In this document: positions 17,786 through 28,818 of the stretch, in pieces
How positions within the stretch are numbered: the stretch's first letter is position 1
Layout: each line of letters begins with the position of its first letter
Origin: Bryobacteraceae bacterium
GTDB lineage: Bacteria; Acidobacteriota; Terriglobia; Bryobacterales; Bryobacteraceae
Assembly: GCA_026002875.1 (NCBI GenBank)
Contig: BPGE01000001.1
Span: 3,844,001 to 3,908,000 of the forward strand
Length of the DNA: 64,000 nucleotides
Reading direction: 5' to 3'
Program-made: the position numbers and the translations under genes
The notes under the pieces: model-generated
Databases searched by the model: none
The model's input: the letters and a program-made list of their open reading frames with translations, nothing else
Told to the model about the DNA's origin: nothing

Positions 17786-18702
17786 GGAAGATGCCCCAGA
17801 CGATCTCGGTCATCGGCGTGCCGCTCGATCTCGGCGCCGGGCGCCGCGGCGTCGACATGGGGCCTTCGGCCATGCGCGTGGCTGGACTCGATACGCGGCT
17901 TGAATCGCTCGGCTACCGCGTCGAGGATCTGGGCAACATCGAAGTGGAGCAGCCGGAGTCGTCCCGGGTCGGCGCGGAGAACGCCCGCTATCTGAAGCCC
18001 ATTGCAGCCACCTGCCGCGCCCTCGCGTCGCGGGTCGAGCGCTCCATGCGGCAGGGCCGATTCCCTCTCGTGCTCGGAGGCGATCACTCCGTGGCCGTCG
18101 GCACGGTCAACGGCGTCGCCGCGCATTACAGGAAGCGCGGCCACAGGATCGGCGTCATCTGGCTGGACGCCCATACGGACATGAACACGCCGGAAACATC
18201 TCCTTCGGGAAATGTTCACGGCATGCCGCTGGCCTGCCTGGTGGGCGCGGGTCCGCGCGAGCTCACGCACCTGAACGGCGTCGCTCCGGTGCTCGATCCC
18301 CGGAATGTCGTGCTCGTCGGCATCCGGGATGTCGACCTGGAAGAGCGCCCTGTCGTGCGCGAGTCCGGCGTCGCCGTTTTCACCATGCGCCACATCGACG
18401 AGCGCGGCATGCGCGCCGTCATGACGGACGCCATCGCCATCGCCTCCCGCGGCACGGTCGGCATTCACCTGTCGCTTGACATGGACGGCATCGATCCCGG
18501 CGAAGCTCCCGGCGTTGGCACGCCCGTCCGCGGCGGCATCTCCTACCGCGAGGCGCATCTCGCCATGGAGATGCTCTGCGACTCGCGGCTGCTGCGCTCG
18601 ATGGAGGTCGTCGAGGTCAACCCGATCCTCGACGTCGCCAACCGCACGGCGCAGCTGGCGGTCGAACTGGCCCTCTCGGCCATGGGGAAGCGCATTCTAT
18701 GA
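17782..18702 (+). CDS. rocF: Arginase
   Basis: 306 residues, typical for arginase. The ureohydrolase dinuclear Mn site is complete: GGDHS (His102), WLDAHTDMN (Asp129, His131, Asp133) and [14 protein letters not shown] (Asp233, Asp235), plus MEVVEVNP near the C-terminus. The N-terminal [20 protein letters not shown] is typical for arginase rather than agmatinase. It converts arginine to ornithine and urea. The start at 17782 overlaps asnS by 4 nt; a second Met at 17791 is possible. The stop overlaps ddl by 4 nt. Confidence 0.92.
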
Positions 18703-19679
18703 GCGCTCTGCGCGTCGCCGTGCTTCACGGCGGGCGGTCCGGCGAACACGAAGTCAGCCTGCGATCGGCCGAAGCCGTCATCGACGCACTCGCCCGCAAG
18801 GGTTACCGCCCGATCCCGTATTTCATCTCCAAAGACGGGCGCTGGCATCCCGCCCCCATTTTGCCGGTCCCCGGCGCGAACCCCGACATCGACGTCGTCT
18901 TCCCCATGCTGCACGGCACCTTCGGCGAAGACGGCACCGTGCAGGGGCTGCTGGAAATGGCGGCGCTGCCCTACGTCGGCGCAGGCGTGTTCGCCTCCGC
19001 CGCCGCGATGGACAAGGTGCTGTTCAAGAGGCTGTGCCGAGAACGCGGCCTGCCCGTGGCCGACCACCTCGTGCTTCACTCGCGCTCGCTCGACCCCGCA
19101 CCCGTGCTGCGGCGCTTCCCGTTCCCCGTGTTTGTGAAGCCCGCCAATCTCGGTTCCTCCGTCGGCATCCACAAGGCGCACGATGCAGCGGAACTCGAAG
19201 CCGCGCTCGCCGACGCCGCCCGCTATGACACGAAGATCCTCGTCGAGCGCTGCATCACGGGGCCCGAACTCGAGTGCGCCGTCCTTGGCAACCACGAGCC
19301 CCAGGCTTCCACGCCCTGCCAGATCTTCCCCTCGCGCGAGTTTTACGATTACGACGACAAGTACGTGCTCGACAAAGCCCGCGCCGTCATCCCTGCCGAG
19401 GTGCCCGCCGAGACGATCCGCGAAGTGCGCCGCCTCGCCATCGAGTGCTACCGCGCCGTGGACTGCTGCGGCATGGGCCGCGTCGATTTCCTCGTCGAGG
19501 CGGCCACGGGCAGGGTGTTCATCAACGAGCTGAACACCATCCCCGGCTTCACCAGCATCAGCATGTTTCCGAAGATGTGGGCCTACGACGGCCTGCCCAT
19601 GCCGGAACTCGTCCACCGTCTCGTGGAGCTCGCCCTCGAACGGTTCCGCGAGCGCCAGGCCCTGCGTTTCGAGAAGTGA
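18699..19679 (+). CDS. ddl: D-alanine--D-alanine ligase
   Basis: 326 residues. ATP-grasp ligase with the Ddl signatures LHGGRSGEHEVSLRSAEAV at the N-terminus, VFPMLHGTFGEDGTVQGL, PYVGAGVFASAAAMDK, FPVFVKPANLGSSVGI (ATP-binding Lys and Ser loop) and the C-terminal MGRVDFLVEAATGRVFINEL with NTIPGFTSISMFPKMW. It makes the D-Ala-D-Ala dipeptide for peptidoglycan. Overlaps arginase by 4 nt upstream and the S41 protease by one base downstream, so it is translationally coupled within the operon. Confidence 0.95.
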   Translation: MSALRVAVLHGGRSGEHEVSLRSAEAVIDALARKGYRPIPYFISKDGRWHPAPILPVPGANPDIDVVFPMLHGTFGEDGTVQGLLEMAALPYVGAGVFASAAAMDKVLFKRLCRERGLPVADHLVLHSRSLDPAPVLRRFPFPVFVKPANLGSSVGIHKAHDAAELEAALADAARYDTKILVERCITGPELECAVLGNHEPQASTPCQIFPSREFYDYDDKYVLDKARAVIPAEVPAETIREVRRLAIECYRAVDCCGMGRVDFLVEAATGRVFINELNTIPGFTSISMFPKMWAYDGLPMPELVHRLVELALERFRERQALRFEK

Positions 19680-21151
19680 TGCGCCGCGCTGCAGCCCTGC
19701 TCCTGCTCGCTCTGCTGCCCGCGCGTCCGCAGACGCCGCCGCCTTCCACTGAAGATCTGGAGGAAGCGGTCCGCCGTTTCACCGCTGCGCTTGCCGCCGC
19801 AATCGAGAACGCCGCCGACCCCGTGGATCTGGATACAGCTTTCTACCGCGGCGCCATTCCGGGCATGCTGCGGCGGCTCGACCCCCACTCCGTGTTCTTC
19901 GACGCCGAACAGTTCGAGCAGCTCAAAGAACTCGAGCGCAGCGTCACCAAAGGCTTCGGCACCGTGGTCAGCCTGCTGCCGGGCCGCGTCATCATCCTCC
20001 AGACCATGCCCGGCTCTCCATCGCAGAAGGCTGGCCTCGCGCCTGGCGACGAGATTCTCGTCATCAACAACATTCCTCTTGCGTATCTGGATCTCGATCA
20101 GCTGGTCGAACTGCTCGGCTACACCCGGCAGCGCGAGGCGCATCTGCTGGTCCGCCGCCAGGGCGAGCCCCGGCCAGTGGAGGTGACGCTTTCGCCCGCC
20201 GAACTCGAATCTCCGAGCGTCGACCGCAGCTTCCTGCTCGAGCCGGGCGTCGCATATGTCCGCGTCTCCAGCTTCGATGTCAAGACTCCGGAAGCCCTGC
20301 GCGAGGCCATTCAGAATCTCGGCGGGGAACAGCTGAAGGGACTCGTGCTGGATCTCCGGAACAATCAGGGCGGCGTCGTCCAGGCAGCTGTCGCCGCCGC
20401 AGCGCTGTTTCTTGAAGCAGGCTCTGTCATCTTTTCCGTCCGAGGGCGCAACACGCCAATCGAAGAGCTGAAAGTGCCCGAAGGTTTCACGCCGTACCGT
20501 TTCCGCCTCGCCGTTCTCGTCAACGGCAAGACGGCCAGCGCCGCCGAGATCTTCGCCGGCGCCATCCAGGACAACGACCGTGGCGCGCTGTTTGGCGAGC
20601 CGACCTTCGGCAAAGGCCTGGTGCAGCGCGTGTACCCTCTCAGCGGCGGCACGGGACTGGCGCTGACGACCGCCTTCTATTACACGCCCAGCGGCCGCTC
20701 CATCCAGAAGCCGCTCAGAGGCACGGAACTGGACCGCGCGACCGCCGAGTCTGAACAGGAGTTCCGCACGCGCCTCGGCCGCCCGGTGCGCGGCGGCGGC
20801 GGCATCCAGCCGGACTTCATCGTGTACCAGCAGGCCTATTCGCCGCTGGGACGCGTCCTCGAAGCCTCGGGATCCTACCCGAATTTCGCGACCGAATGGC
20901 TGAAAAACCGCTCTGCAGGCGTCAGCGGAGACTTCGAAATTACAGCCGAGATTCTCGACGAATTCCAGCTCTGGCTGTCCCGCCGCAACATCCGTCCCAC
21001 GCTTGCCGAGTGGACTGCGGAGCGCGAGACCGTCCGCCGCCGGCTGAAGCAGGAGATCCTGAACCAGGCTCTGGGCGTGGCCGCCGGCGATGAAGTGGAG
21101 CTCCGCGCCGATCCTGTGGTCCTGCGCGCCCTGTCACTCTTTGGCGCCTGA
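19679..21151 (+). CDS. C-terminal processing peptidase, S41 family (CtpA/Prc-like)
   Basis: 490 residues. Signal peptide (MRRAAALLLLALLPARPQ), an N-terminal helical region, a PDZ domain at ~85-175 (GRVIILQTMPGSPSQKAGLA, GDEILVINN) and the S41 catalytic core. The nucleophile is Ser287 in NGKTASAAEIFAGAIQD and the general base Lys312 in GEPTFGKGLVQ; the 25-residue spacing matches Prc. It is probably a periplasmic protease acting on C-termini of envelope proteins or on cell-wall enzymes, which fits its place after ddl. It ends the operon and overlaps the convergent membrane-protein gene by 18 nt. Confidence 0.92.
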   Translation: MRRAAALLLLALLPARPQTPPPSTEDLEEAVRRFTAALAAAIENAADPVDLDTAFYRGAIPGMLRRLDPHSVFFDAEQFEQLKELERSVTKGFGTVVSLLPGRVIILQTMPGSPSQKAGLAPGDEILVINNIPLAYLDLDQLVELLGYTRQREAHLLVRRQGEPRPVEVTLSPAELESPSVDRSFLLEPGVAYVRVSSFDVKTPEALREAIQNLGGEQLKGLVLDLRNNQGGVVQAAVAAAALFLEAGSVIFSVRGRNTPIEELKVPEGFTPYRFRLAVLVNGKTASAAEIFAGAIQDNDRGALFGEPTFGKGLVQRVYPLSGGTGLALTTAFYYTPSGRSIQKPLRGTELDRATAESEQEFRTRLGRPVRGGGGIQPDFIVYQQAYSPLGRVLEASGSYPNFATEWLKNRSAGVSGDFEITAEILDEFQLWLSRRNIRPTLAEWTAERETVRRRLKQEILNQALGVAAGDEVELRADPVVLRALSLFGA

Positions 21152-22531
21152 GGCTTTCCGCGGCTTGCGCCGCGGCCCCGGCTTCGCAGGCGGCTCGACG
21201 GCGGCAGCCTGCTCCGGCGCCTTCGCCAGCCACCAGAATGCGCAGAGTATCAGAACGGGCATGACGTGCATCAGGAGCCGGTCCGCCGCCGTGCCGGCCT
21301 GCCAGGCTGCGTCGTTCGGCGATCCCCACATGACCGCGATGTCGGCGCAGAGCATCAGCGCCGCAACGGCGGCAGGCCAAACGGGCTTCCAGGGCTTTTC
21401 AGGACGGAAGACGGCAAGCAGAATCGCAGCAAAAATCAGCGGGTGCGCCGGAAATCCGCCCGATTTCCAGACCGCTCCCGCCATCCCTTCCAGCACGGTC
21501 ACCAGCCGCCCCGCCTGCTGGAAACTCGCCATGCTGAGCAGGGATTTCGAGGGCGCCAGGCGCCACTGGAAGAGCAGCGTGAGGGCGAGCGCAGGGACCG
21601 CGCCGGCCAGCCACCAGGCGGCGCGCTGACGCGCCATGAAGAGAACCGCTCCGGCCATCAACAGGCAGAAAACCAGCCCTTCATTTTTCGTGAACGCCCC
21701 GAAAGCCGCCAGGGCGCCGCTCAGCGCCGCGATGGGGCCGGACCATCCCGCCCGGCGCGCCAGCTCGCCGGCGATCACCGAGCCCAGGAAAAACATCGCG
21801 AGCGGCACGTCTGCGTACTGGCTGCCCGCCGAACGCCACAGGGGGACCGTCATGAGCAGCGTCGCGGTTCCGGCCGCGGCCCACGGCCAGCCGCCCGTCA
21901 TCCCGAGGCCGCCCGCGAACAGCAGGACCAGCGACGCCGCAGCCAGCCAGGCGCCTGTCTGCGGCGCAGCCTGCGAGACGCTCCCGCTTTCCGCCCACGC
22001 GCGAGCCACCGCCGCCGGCCAGAGGAGCGGATACTCCGGATGCGTCTCGCTCAGCTCCGGCGACACGGCGTTCCGCCAGAGACCTTCGCTGGCAAGAAAC
22101 TTCGCCCTCAGGTTCCAGATGGCCCATGCATCCCAGTCGCCCTGCGGATTCGCCCGCAGATACACGCCCGCCGCCGCGAGAAACGCACCAAAGCTCAATG
22201 CCGCCGCAAGACCCGCCATCCAGGCCAGCGGCAACGGCCTTGCCGCCTCCTCAGCCTCTTCGCCGCCCTTGCGGCCCCGTCGGATCAGCCACAGAACCAC
22301 GCCCCCGGCCAGCACCGCCGCATCACCGGACCATGCCGCCGCGCCGGGCTTCAGACCGCTCCAGAGGAGCGCGAAAAACGCCGCCGAGCACGCCCCGACG
22401 CCGAAGATGAAGGAGAGCGCGAGCTCCGCCGTCAGCCGCGCCCAGAGCCGCCGTCCCTCCGTCCGCGGCCACAAAGCCCGAACCCAGAACCAGCCCGCCG
22501 CGGCTGCCGTCAGCCAGGCCAGTACGTTCAT
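21134..22531 (-). CDS. Polytopic membrane protein, probable GT-C type glycosyltransferase
   Basis: 465 residues with about 11 hydrophobic segments. The extracytoplasmic stretch RANPQGDWDAWAIWNLRAKF followed by SETHPEYPLLWPAAVAR resembles the first loop of PMT/ArnT-like lipid-dependent glycosyltransferases, which carries an acidic catalytic residue. LWRSAGSQYADVPLAMF and AAFGAFTKNEGLVF are also typical of this fold. The tail is basic and Pro-rich. Donor and acceptor are unknown. Its start overlaps the stop of the small upstream gene (ATGA), so the pair is coupled; its 3' end overlaps the S41 protease gene on the other strand. Confidence 0.75.
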   Translation of the reverse strand: MNVLAWLTAAAAGWFWVRALWPRTEGRRLWARLTAELALSFIFGVGACSAAFFALLWSGLKPGAAAWSGDAAVLAGGVVLWLIRRGRKGGEEAEEAARPLPLAWMAGLAAALSFGAFLAAAGVYLRANPQGDWDAWAIWNLRAKFLASEGLWRNAVSPELSETHPEYPLLWPAAVARAWAESGSVSQAAPQTGAWLAAASLVLLFAGGLGMTGGWPWAAAGTATLLMTVPLWRSAGSQYADVPLAMFFLGSVIAGELARRAGWSGPIAALSGALAAFGAFTKNEGLVFCLLMAGAVLFMARQRAAWWLAGAVPALALTLLFQWRLAPSKSLLSMASFQQAGRLVTVLEGMAGAVWKSGGFPAHPLIFAAILLAVFRPEKPWKPVWPAAVAALMLCADIAVMWGSPNDAAWQAGTAADRLLMHVMPVLILCAFWWLAKAPEQAAAVEPPAKPGPRRKPRKASGAKE

Positions 22532-22980
22532 GGCTTTGCCTCCGGCTTGCGGTACAGGACGACGTAGCCGCCCAGATCCTGCTCCAGCAGGAGCCCCCGG
22601 CCGGCGCCGATCTGCATGAAGTTATCCTGCCTGGAGAAAACCCCGAGCCAGAAACGCGCCCGGCTTGCCTGCGGCGCCTTCTCGAGAAGCACGATCCGGG
22701 GCGCGAAAGCATACTGGACGGCGAAAAACGCCGCCTGTCCCGCAACTTCATCGAAGGACACGTCCGAAAAGAAAACAACCCGTTCCTGCGGCGGAACCCT
22801 GGCCAGCGCCCTGCTGAGACGCTCCTGCAATCCCATCACCTGATAAGGATCCGGATAAAGCGAGGCGAACTGTTCCGTCACACCAAACTGGATCAGGGCT
22901 CCATAGAGCGCCACAGCTGCAAGCGCAGCCACGGCGGCCTTCGCGCGCCACAAGATCGGCTGTTCAGGACTCTGGCTCAT
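22528..22980 (-). CDS. Small membrane-anchored protein of unknown function, partner of the GT-C-like protein
   Basis: 150 residues from ATG 22980. One N-terminal membrane helix (AAVAALAAVALYGALIQFGV) and a soluble domain with VVFFSDVSFDEVAGQAAFFAVQYAFAP and LGVFSRQDNFMQIGAGRGLLL. A longer start (TTG 23028) is possible but would run into the promoter region of the divergent gene at 23040. It overlaps the GT-C-like gene by 4 nt. Similar small proteins often accompany polytopic glycosyltransferases, so a helper role is plausible, but no family was recognised. Confidence 0.6.
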   Translation of the reverse strand: MSQSPEQPILWRAKAAVAALAAVALYGALIQFGVTEQFASLYPDPYQVMGLQERLSRALARVPPQERVVFFSDVSFDEVAGQAAFFAVQYAFAPRIVLLEKAPQASRARFWLGVFSRQDNFMQIGAGRGLLLEQDLGGYVVLYRKPEAKP

Positions 22981-23013
22981 GGCAAGCCAACATGATAGCA
23001 GGAGGATGCGGGA

Positions 23014-23033
23014 TAGAATGGCGCGCAAAGGAG
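23014..23033 (+). promoter_or_regulatory. -10 element and ribosome binding site of the enolase-family gene
   Basis: TAGAAT at 23014-23019 fits a -10 element; AAAGGAG at 23027-23033 is a strong Shine-Dalgarno sequence 6 nt before the ATG at 23040. The leader would be only about 14 nt. No clear -35 was found. Confidence 0.5.
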
Positions 23034-23039
23034 ATCCCG

Positions 23040-24275
23040 ATGCCGATCCATTGCCTCTCCCGCCGCGCCTGGCTGGGCGCCGCAGCCTCCGCCGCAGCCC
23101 TGAGAAACGGGGAAGCGGAAAACCGTTTCCTGCAGGACGCGCCTGTCCGCCCCCGCGATCCTCTGAAGATCACGCGCCTGGAGACCTTTCCGGTCAAACC
23201 CCGCTGGCTCTTCCTGAAGATCCACACCAACGCCGGCATCACCGGCCTCGGAGAGCCGATCCTCGAAGGCCGCGCCGAGACCTGCGCCGCCGCCGTGAAA
23301 GAGATCGAGCCCTACCTCATCGGCAAAGACCCGCGCGCCGTCGTCCATCACTGGCAGGCGATCTACCGCCACGCCTTTTATCGCGGCGGCCCCATCCTCA
23401 CGTCCGCTCTCAGCGGCATCGACATGGCCCTCTGGGACATCAAGGGCAAGGCCCTCGGCGTGCCTGTCTACGAACTGCTGGGCGGTCCCACACGGACGCG
23501 CGTCCGCGTCTATGCTCATGCCAGCGTGAACAATCCGGACCGCGTCCGCGAGGCGATCCGCCAGGGTTTCACCGCGTTCAAGACCGGCCCGGCGCGCCGC
23601 CGCAAGTATCCCCGTTATGTCGAATCGCAGGCGGAGGTCGAATACGCCGCCGAGAAATTTGCGGAATTCCGGAAAATGGTGGGTCCGGAAATCGATATCG
23701 GCGTGGATTTCCATGGGGCCATTTCTCCGGCTCTCGCGAAGGTTCTCATCAAAGCCCTGGAGCCGCACCACCCGATGTTCATCGAAGAACCCTGCCAGGC
23801 CCAGAACCACGATGTCATGGCCGAGATCGCCCGTTCCACGCACATCCCCATCGCCACCGGCGAGCGGGTTTTCACGAAGTGGGGTTTTCGCGAAGTCCTC
23901 GAGAAGAAAGCCGCCACGATTCTGCAGCCGGATCTGTGCCACGCCGGCGGCATCACCGAAGTCCGGCTGATCGCCGGCATGGCCGAGGCCTACTACGCCG
24001 CCATCGCGCCGCACAATCCGCTCGGCCCGATTTCGCTGGCCGCCGGCATTCAGCTCGCCGCCTCCATTCCGAATTTCCTCATTCAGGAACAGGTCACTCT
24101 GGGGGAAGGCTATCTGAAACAGCCTTTCACGGTCCGCAACGGCTATGTCGATCTCCCAACCGGCCCCGGCCTCGGCATCGAGCTTGACGAAAACGCATTG
24201 GCCGGCAAGATCGGCCACGACTGGCGCAATCCTGAAAGCTACGACGAAGACGATTCAAGCGTCGTGGACTGGTAG
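23040..24275 (+). CDS. Mandelate racemase/muconate lactonizing enzyme family protein, galactonate dehydratase-like
   Basis: 411 residues. The N-terminal RRAWLGAAASAAAL resembles a twin-arginine signal. The body is an enolase-superfamily protein closest to D-galactonate dehydratase: RWLFLKIHTNAGITGLGEP, FYRGGPILTSALSGIDMALWD, KGKALGVPVYELLGG, metal-binding Asp in IGVDFHGAIS, Glu in FIEEPCQAQN and Glu in ATGERVFTKWG, then LQPDLCHAGGITE and APHNPLGPISLA carrying the catalytic His region. It likely dehydrates an acid sugar to a 2-keto-3-deoxy acid. A Tat signal on such an enzyme implies periplasmic action, which is unusual. Confidence 0.85.
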   Translation: MPIHCLSRRAWLGAAASAAALRNGEAENRFLQDAPVRPRDPLKITRLETFPVKPRWLFLKIHTNAGITGLGEPILEGRAETCAAAVKEIEPYLIGKDPRAVVHHWQAIYRHAFYRGGPILTSALSGIDMALWDIKGKALGVPVYELLGGPTRTRVRVYAHASVNNPDRVREAIRQGFTAFKTGPARRRKYPRYVESQAEVEYAAEKFAEFRKMVGPEIDIGVDFHGAISPALAKVLIKALEPHHPMFIEEPCQAQNHDVMAEIARSTHIPIATGERVFTKWGFREVLEKKAATILQPDLCHAGGITEVRLIAGMAEAYYAAIAPHNPLGPISLAAGIQLAASIPNFLIQEQVTLGEGYLKQPFTVRNGYVDLPTGPGLGIELDENALAGKIGHDWRNPESYDEDDSSVVDW

Positions 24276-24491
24276 CCGCCGCCTGCGCTGAACGCCGCTG
24301 CCGCTCTTTGGCGTCCTTCCCGTATTGCTGCACGCCCCGGGCGGAGCCCCGCTGAGGCGTGCGGCGCCAGAGGAAGCTCCATGCGCGGTCCTTTCTGATT
24401 TCGACAGCCCTGCATTCTTGCCGGTCTGGCCTCCCGTTGAAGGTCTCGAAGGCGCCATCCCGGGCTGTCGCCTGCGTTGGCCGGCGCTGGA
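24276..24491. terminator. Convergent intergenic region with imperfect nested hairpin
   Basis: Between the enolase-family gene and rpoD, which converge. GCACGCC (24330-24336) pairs with GGCGTGC (24356-24362), with a smaller CGGG/CCCG pairing inside the loop. There is no T run, so termination activity is uncertain. Nothing else was recognised in the interval. Confidence 0.35.
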
Positions 24492-26168
<1,677 letters not shown>

Positions 26169-26205
26169 GGCTGCCTCGTCAAGCGACCCCTCGAATTCGT
26201 CCTTC

Positions 26206-27981
26206 CTATCCTACACCACCGGATGCTCCCGGATTGGCGGGAGCGGAACGCTCCAGCCGGCCCAATTCCTCCAGCAGCCGAAGCGCCTCCTCCAGATTGC
26301 CTGTCTGTTCCGCATCGCGGATCCGACGGCGCAGGAGCGCTCGGCGCGCTTCCTGCTCCGATGCCGCCAGCTTGCGGACGCACGAGACAGCCAGCTCGGT
26401 GGAATAACTCTCCGCCAGCGTATCGTCGGCCAGAACCAGCGCGGCCAGACGCTGGCGGTCTTCCTCGCGCAGACGGGCTTCCAGCGAGTGGTATGTCAGC
26501 GGTTCGCCCGCGGCGGCAATGCGCCGGATGGTCTCGAAAATTCCGTGCGAGGGCGACTTCTCCAGGACCGAGAGCTCGCCGAGCAGAGGCGCGATCTCGG
26601 CGCGGGCTTCCGGATCGTTCAGGAGTGCGTGCAGCAGCAGGACTTCGTTGGGATCCGGCAGGACCTGCTCCCGGGGTTTTGTCTGGCGGCGGCGCTCCGC
26701 CGCCGCCTTGCGGAACTCATCCAGAACCACGCCCGGCTCCATCCGCAGATACTCGGCCACATCGTTGGCCACGGCCAGCCGGTCCAGCCGCTCCGGCATC
26801 CGCTGGATGGCAGGCAGCAGGAACTGGAAGGCGGCCACGCGGCCTTCCGGAGTGCGCAGGTCGAAGCGCGAGCGCGCCCGGTCGGCCAGCCAGTGAAAGT
26901 AGCTCCGGGCGTTGTCGAGCGCCGCACGATACGCTTCCGGGCCGTTGGCCTGGATGAATTCATCCGGGTCGTGACCGCCGCGCAGCTCGAGAACGCGCAG
27001 CCGAAGCCCTTCTTCCAGCAGCACCGGAATGTGCCTCTCCGCCGCCGCCGCGCCGGCGGCGTCCGGGTCGAAATTCAGCACCACCTCGGGCGCATGCCGC
27101 CGCAGGCTGCGCACCTGCATCGCCGTCAGCGATGTCCCGCAGACCGCCGCTACATTCCGCACGCCCGCCGCGTGCAGGCCGATGGCGTCCATGTAGCCTT
27201 CGACAAGAATGGCGCGGCCAGCCTCCTCCATCGCCTTGCGCGCGCGGTGCAGGTTGTACAGAACCTGGCTCTTGCGGTAGATCGCCGTTTCCGGCGAGTT
27301 CAGATACTTCGGCTGGTCGTCCGCTTCAAGAGCCCGTCCGCCGAAGCCGATCAGCTTGCCCGACTCCGAGTGGATCGGAAACATCAGGCGTCCGCGGAAC
27401 CGGTCGTAGAAGCCGCTGCCGTCGTTGCGGCGCAGAACGAGGCCGCTCTCTTCCATCAGTTCAGGCGCGAAACCCGCTCTCTGGAAGGCGCGGACCAGCA
27501 TCTGCCCGGAGCGGTCGCTCAGCCCGAGGCCGAATTCCTCGATGACGGCTTTCGGCACGCCGCGCCGCTCCAGATACTCGCGGGCCTCGCGCCCCGCCGG
27601 CGAATGGAGCTGTTCCCGGAACAGCCGCGCCGCGATTTCGTGCATCTCGTACAGCGCCGCGCGCCGCCGCGACTCTTCATCGGTTTCCGCGCCCTGCTTC
27701 GGCAGCGGAATGCCGTGCCGCTCCGCCAGCAGCCGCACCGCCTCCCAGAACGTCAGCCGCTCGATCTCCATCACGAACTTGATCACGTCCCCGCCCGCGC
27801 CGCAACCGAAGCACTTGTAGAACTGGTGCGTCGAATGCACCGAAAACGACGGCGTCTTCTCGTGATGGAACGGGCACAGCCCCGTGTAGCGCGGCCCAGC
27901 CCCCGCGCGCTTCAGCCGCACGTAGTCCCCCACCACGCGCACGATGTCGACTGAAGACTTCAGATGCTCGATGAAATCCAT
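26206..27981 (-). CDS. dnaG: DNA primase DnaG
   Basis: 591 residues from ATG 27981 ([14 protein letters not shown]). The CHC2 zinc finger is intact (Cys36, His39, Cys57, Cys60 in [16 protein letters not shown] and [11 protein letters not shown]). The catalytic core with [18 protein letters not shown] and the TOPRIM fold ([29 protein letters not shown]) follows, then a helical C-terminal DnaB-binding region. It synthesises RNA primers at the replication fork. A TTG at 28008 would add nine residues, but a -10-like GATAAT overlaps that position, so 27981 is preferred. It sits upstream of rpoD. Confidence 0.95.
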   Translation of the reverse strand: MDFIEHLKSSVDIVRVVGDYVRLKRAGAGPRYTGLCPFHHEKTPSFSVHSTHQFYKCFGCGAGGDVIKFVMEIERLTFWEAVRLLAERHGIPLPKQGAETDEESRRRAALYEMHEIAARLFREQLHSPAGREAREYLERRGVPKAVIEEFGLGLSDRSGQMLVRAFQRAGFAPELMEESGLVLRRNDGSGFYDRFRGRLMFPIHSESGKLIGFGGRALEADDQPKYLNSPETAIYRKSQVLYNLHRARKAMEEAGRAILVEGYMDAIGLHAAGVRNVAAVCGTSLTAMQVRSLRRHAPEVVLNFDPDAAGAAAAERHIPVLLEEGLRLRVLELRGGHDPDEFIQANGPEAYRAALDNARSYFHWLADRARSRFDLRTPEGRVAAFQFLLPAIQRMPERLDRLAVANDVAEYLRMEPGVVLDEFRKAAAERRRQTKPREQVLPDPNEVLLLHALLNDPEARAEIAPLLGELSVLEKSPSHGIFETIRRIAAAGEPLTYHSLEARLREEDRQRLAALVLADDTLAESYSTELAVSCVRKLAASEQEARRALLRRRIRDAEQTGNLEEALRLLEELGRLERSAPANPGASGGVG

Positions 27982-28007
27982 GCCCGCCCCGCTGGCCTCG
28001 GTTTTCA

Positions 28008-28013
28008 ATTATC
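28008..28013 (-). promoter_or_regulatory. Putative -10 element of the dnaG-rpoD operon
   Basis: On the minus strand GATAAT spans 28013 to 28008, so transcription would begin near 28000, about 20 nt before ATG 27981. It overlaps the stop codon (TAA at 28011-28009) of the upstream glycosyltransferase gene. No -35 hexamer stands out. Confidence 0.4.
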
Positions 28014-28818
28014 GCGCTGCGCTGCGGAGGGATCCAGCCGTGCGGGGCCGCTGCCGCTGCACGCGGTAGTCGCCCCGGCTGAAGTATTTTTCGAGCCAGC
28101 AGTAGAGGGCGATGAACAGATACCGGCTGCCCATTTCCTTGATGCGAAGCTTCGACACCCCCGTGCGGCGGCCCCTCCAGGAGATGGGAACGACCGTCCA
28201 TGTGAACCCCCGCACGATGATCTTCAGCGGCAGCTCGACGGTCAGGTTGAAATGGGGCGAAAGAAACGGACGGCACCCGTCCAGCGCTTCACGCCGGTAT
28301 GCCTTGAACGCATTCGTAAAATCGTTGCACGGAACCCCGAACAGAAACCGCAGGAACAGATTGGCCATCCTGTTGAGCAGCAGCTTCAGAAACGGATAGT
28401 CGGAAACCCGCCCGCCATGGATGAAGCGCGACCCGAACACCGCGTCCCACCCTTCCTCCAGGACTCTCCAGTAACGCACGGCGTCGCCAGGGTCATCTGA
28501 GCCGTCCGCCATCATGATGACCAGAGCATCGCCGTTGGCGGCATCGATGCCCCGGATGACCGCCCGCCCAAAACCGTGGGGGCCGGGATTGTCCACGGGC
28601 CTTAGTTCCCGGATCCTCTCTGCGAGCGACGCCAGAATCAGGCTGGTTCCGTCGGTGCTGCCGTCATTCACGACGACAATTTCATGCGGCACCCCCGCTG
28701 AGGCCAGGGTCCTGTGAACATCCTCCACCGTCTCCGCAAGGCAGCCCTCTTCATTCCGGGCGGGAATAACCACCGAGAACAGCCGCAGCGGGTCAGGTTC
28801 GGGCGCTTCTCTGTTCAT
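28009..28818 (-). CDS. Family 2 glycosyltransferase (dolichol-phosphate mannosyltransferase-like)
   Basis: 269 residues. GT-A fold of GT2: FSVVIPARNEEGCLAETVED, EIVVVNDGSTDGTSLILASL, AVIRGIDAANGDALVIMMAD and the metal-binding ADGSDDPGD, then VFGSRFIHGG and FGVPCNDFTNAFKAYRREAL, which is the DPMS/GtrB-like signature. A lipid phosphate is the likely acceptor. There is no clear transmembrane pair at the C-terminus. The start overlaps the stop of the upstream epimerase (ATGA). Likely part of a surface-glycan operon reading toward dnaG. Confidence 0.88.
   Translation of the reverse strand: MNREAPEPDPLRLFSVVIPARNEEGCLAETVEDVHRTLASAGVPHEIVVVNDGSTDGTSLILASLAERIRELRPVDNPGPHGFGRAVIRGIDAANGDALVIMMADGSDDPGDAVRYWRVLEEGWDAVFGSRFIHGGRVSDYPFLKLLLNRMANLFLRFLFGVPCNDFTNAFKAYRREALDGCRPFLSPHFNLTVELPLKIIVRGFTWTVVPISWRGRRTGVSKLRIKEMGSRYLFIALYCWLEKYFSRGDYRVQRQRPRTAGSLRSAAR

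Noticed and set aside
23028-23028. TTG start at 23028 for the small membrane protein
   Set aside because: Would overlap the -10 and Shine-Dalgarno of the divergent enolase-family gene; ATG 22980 gives a complete membrane anchor.
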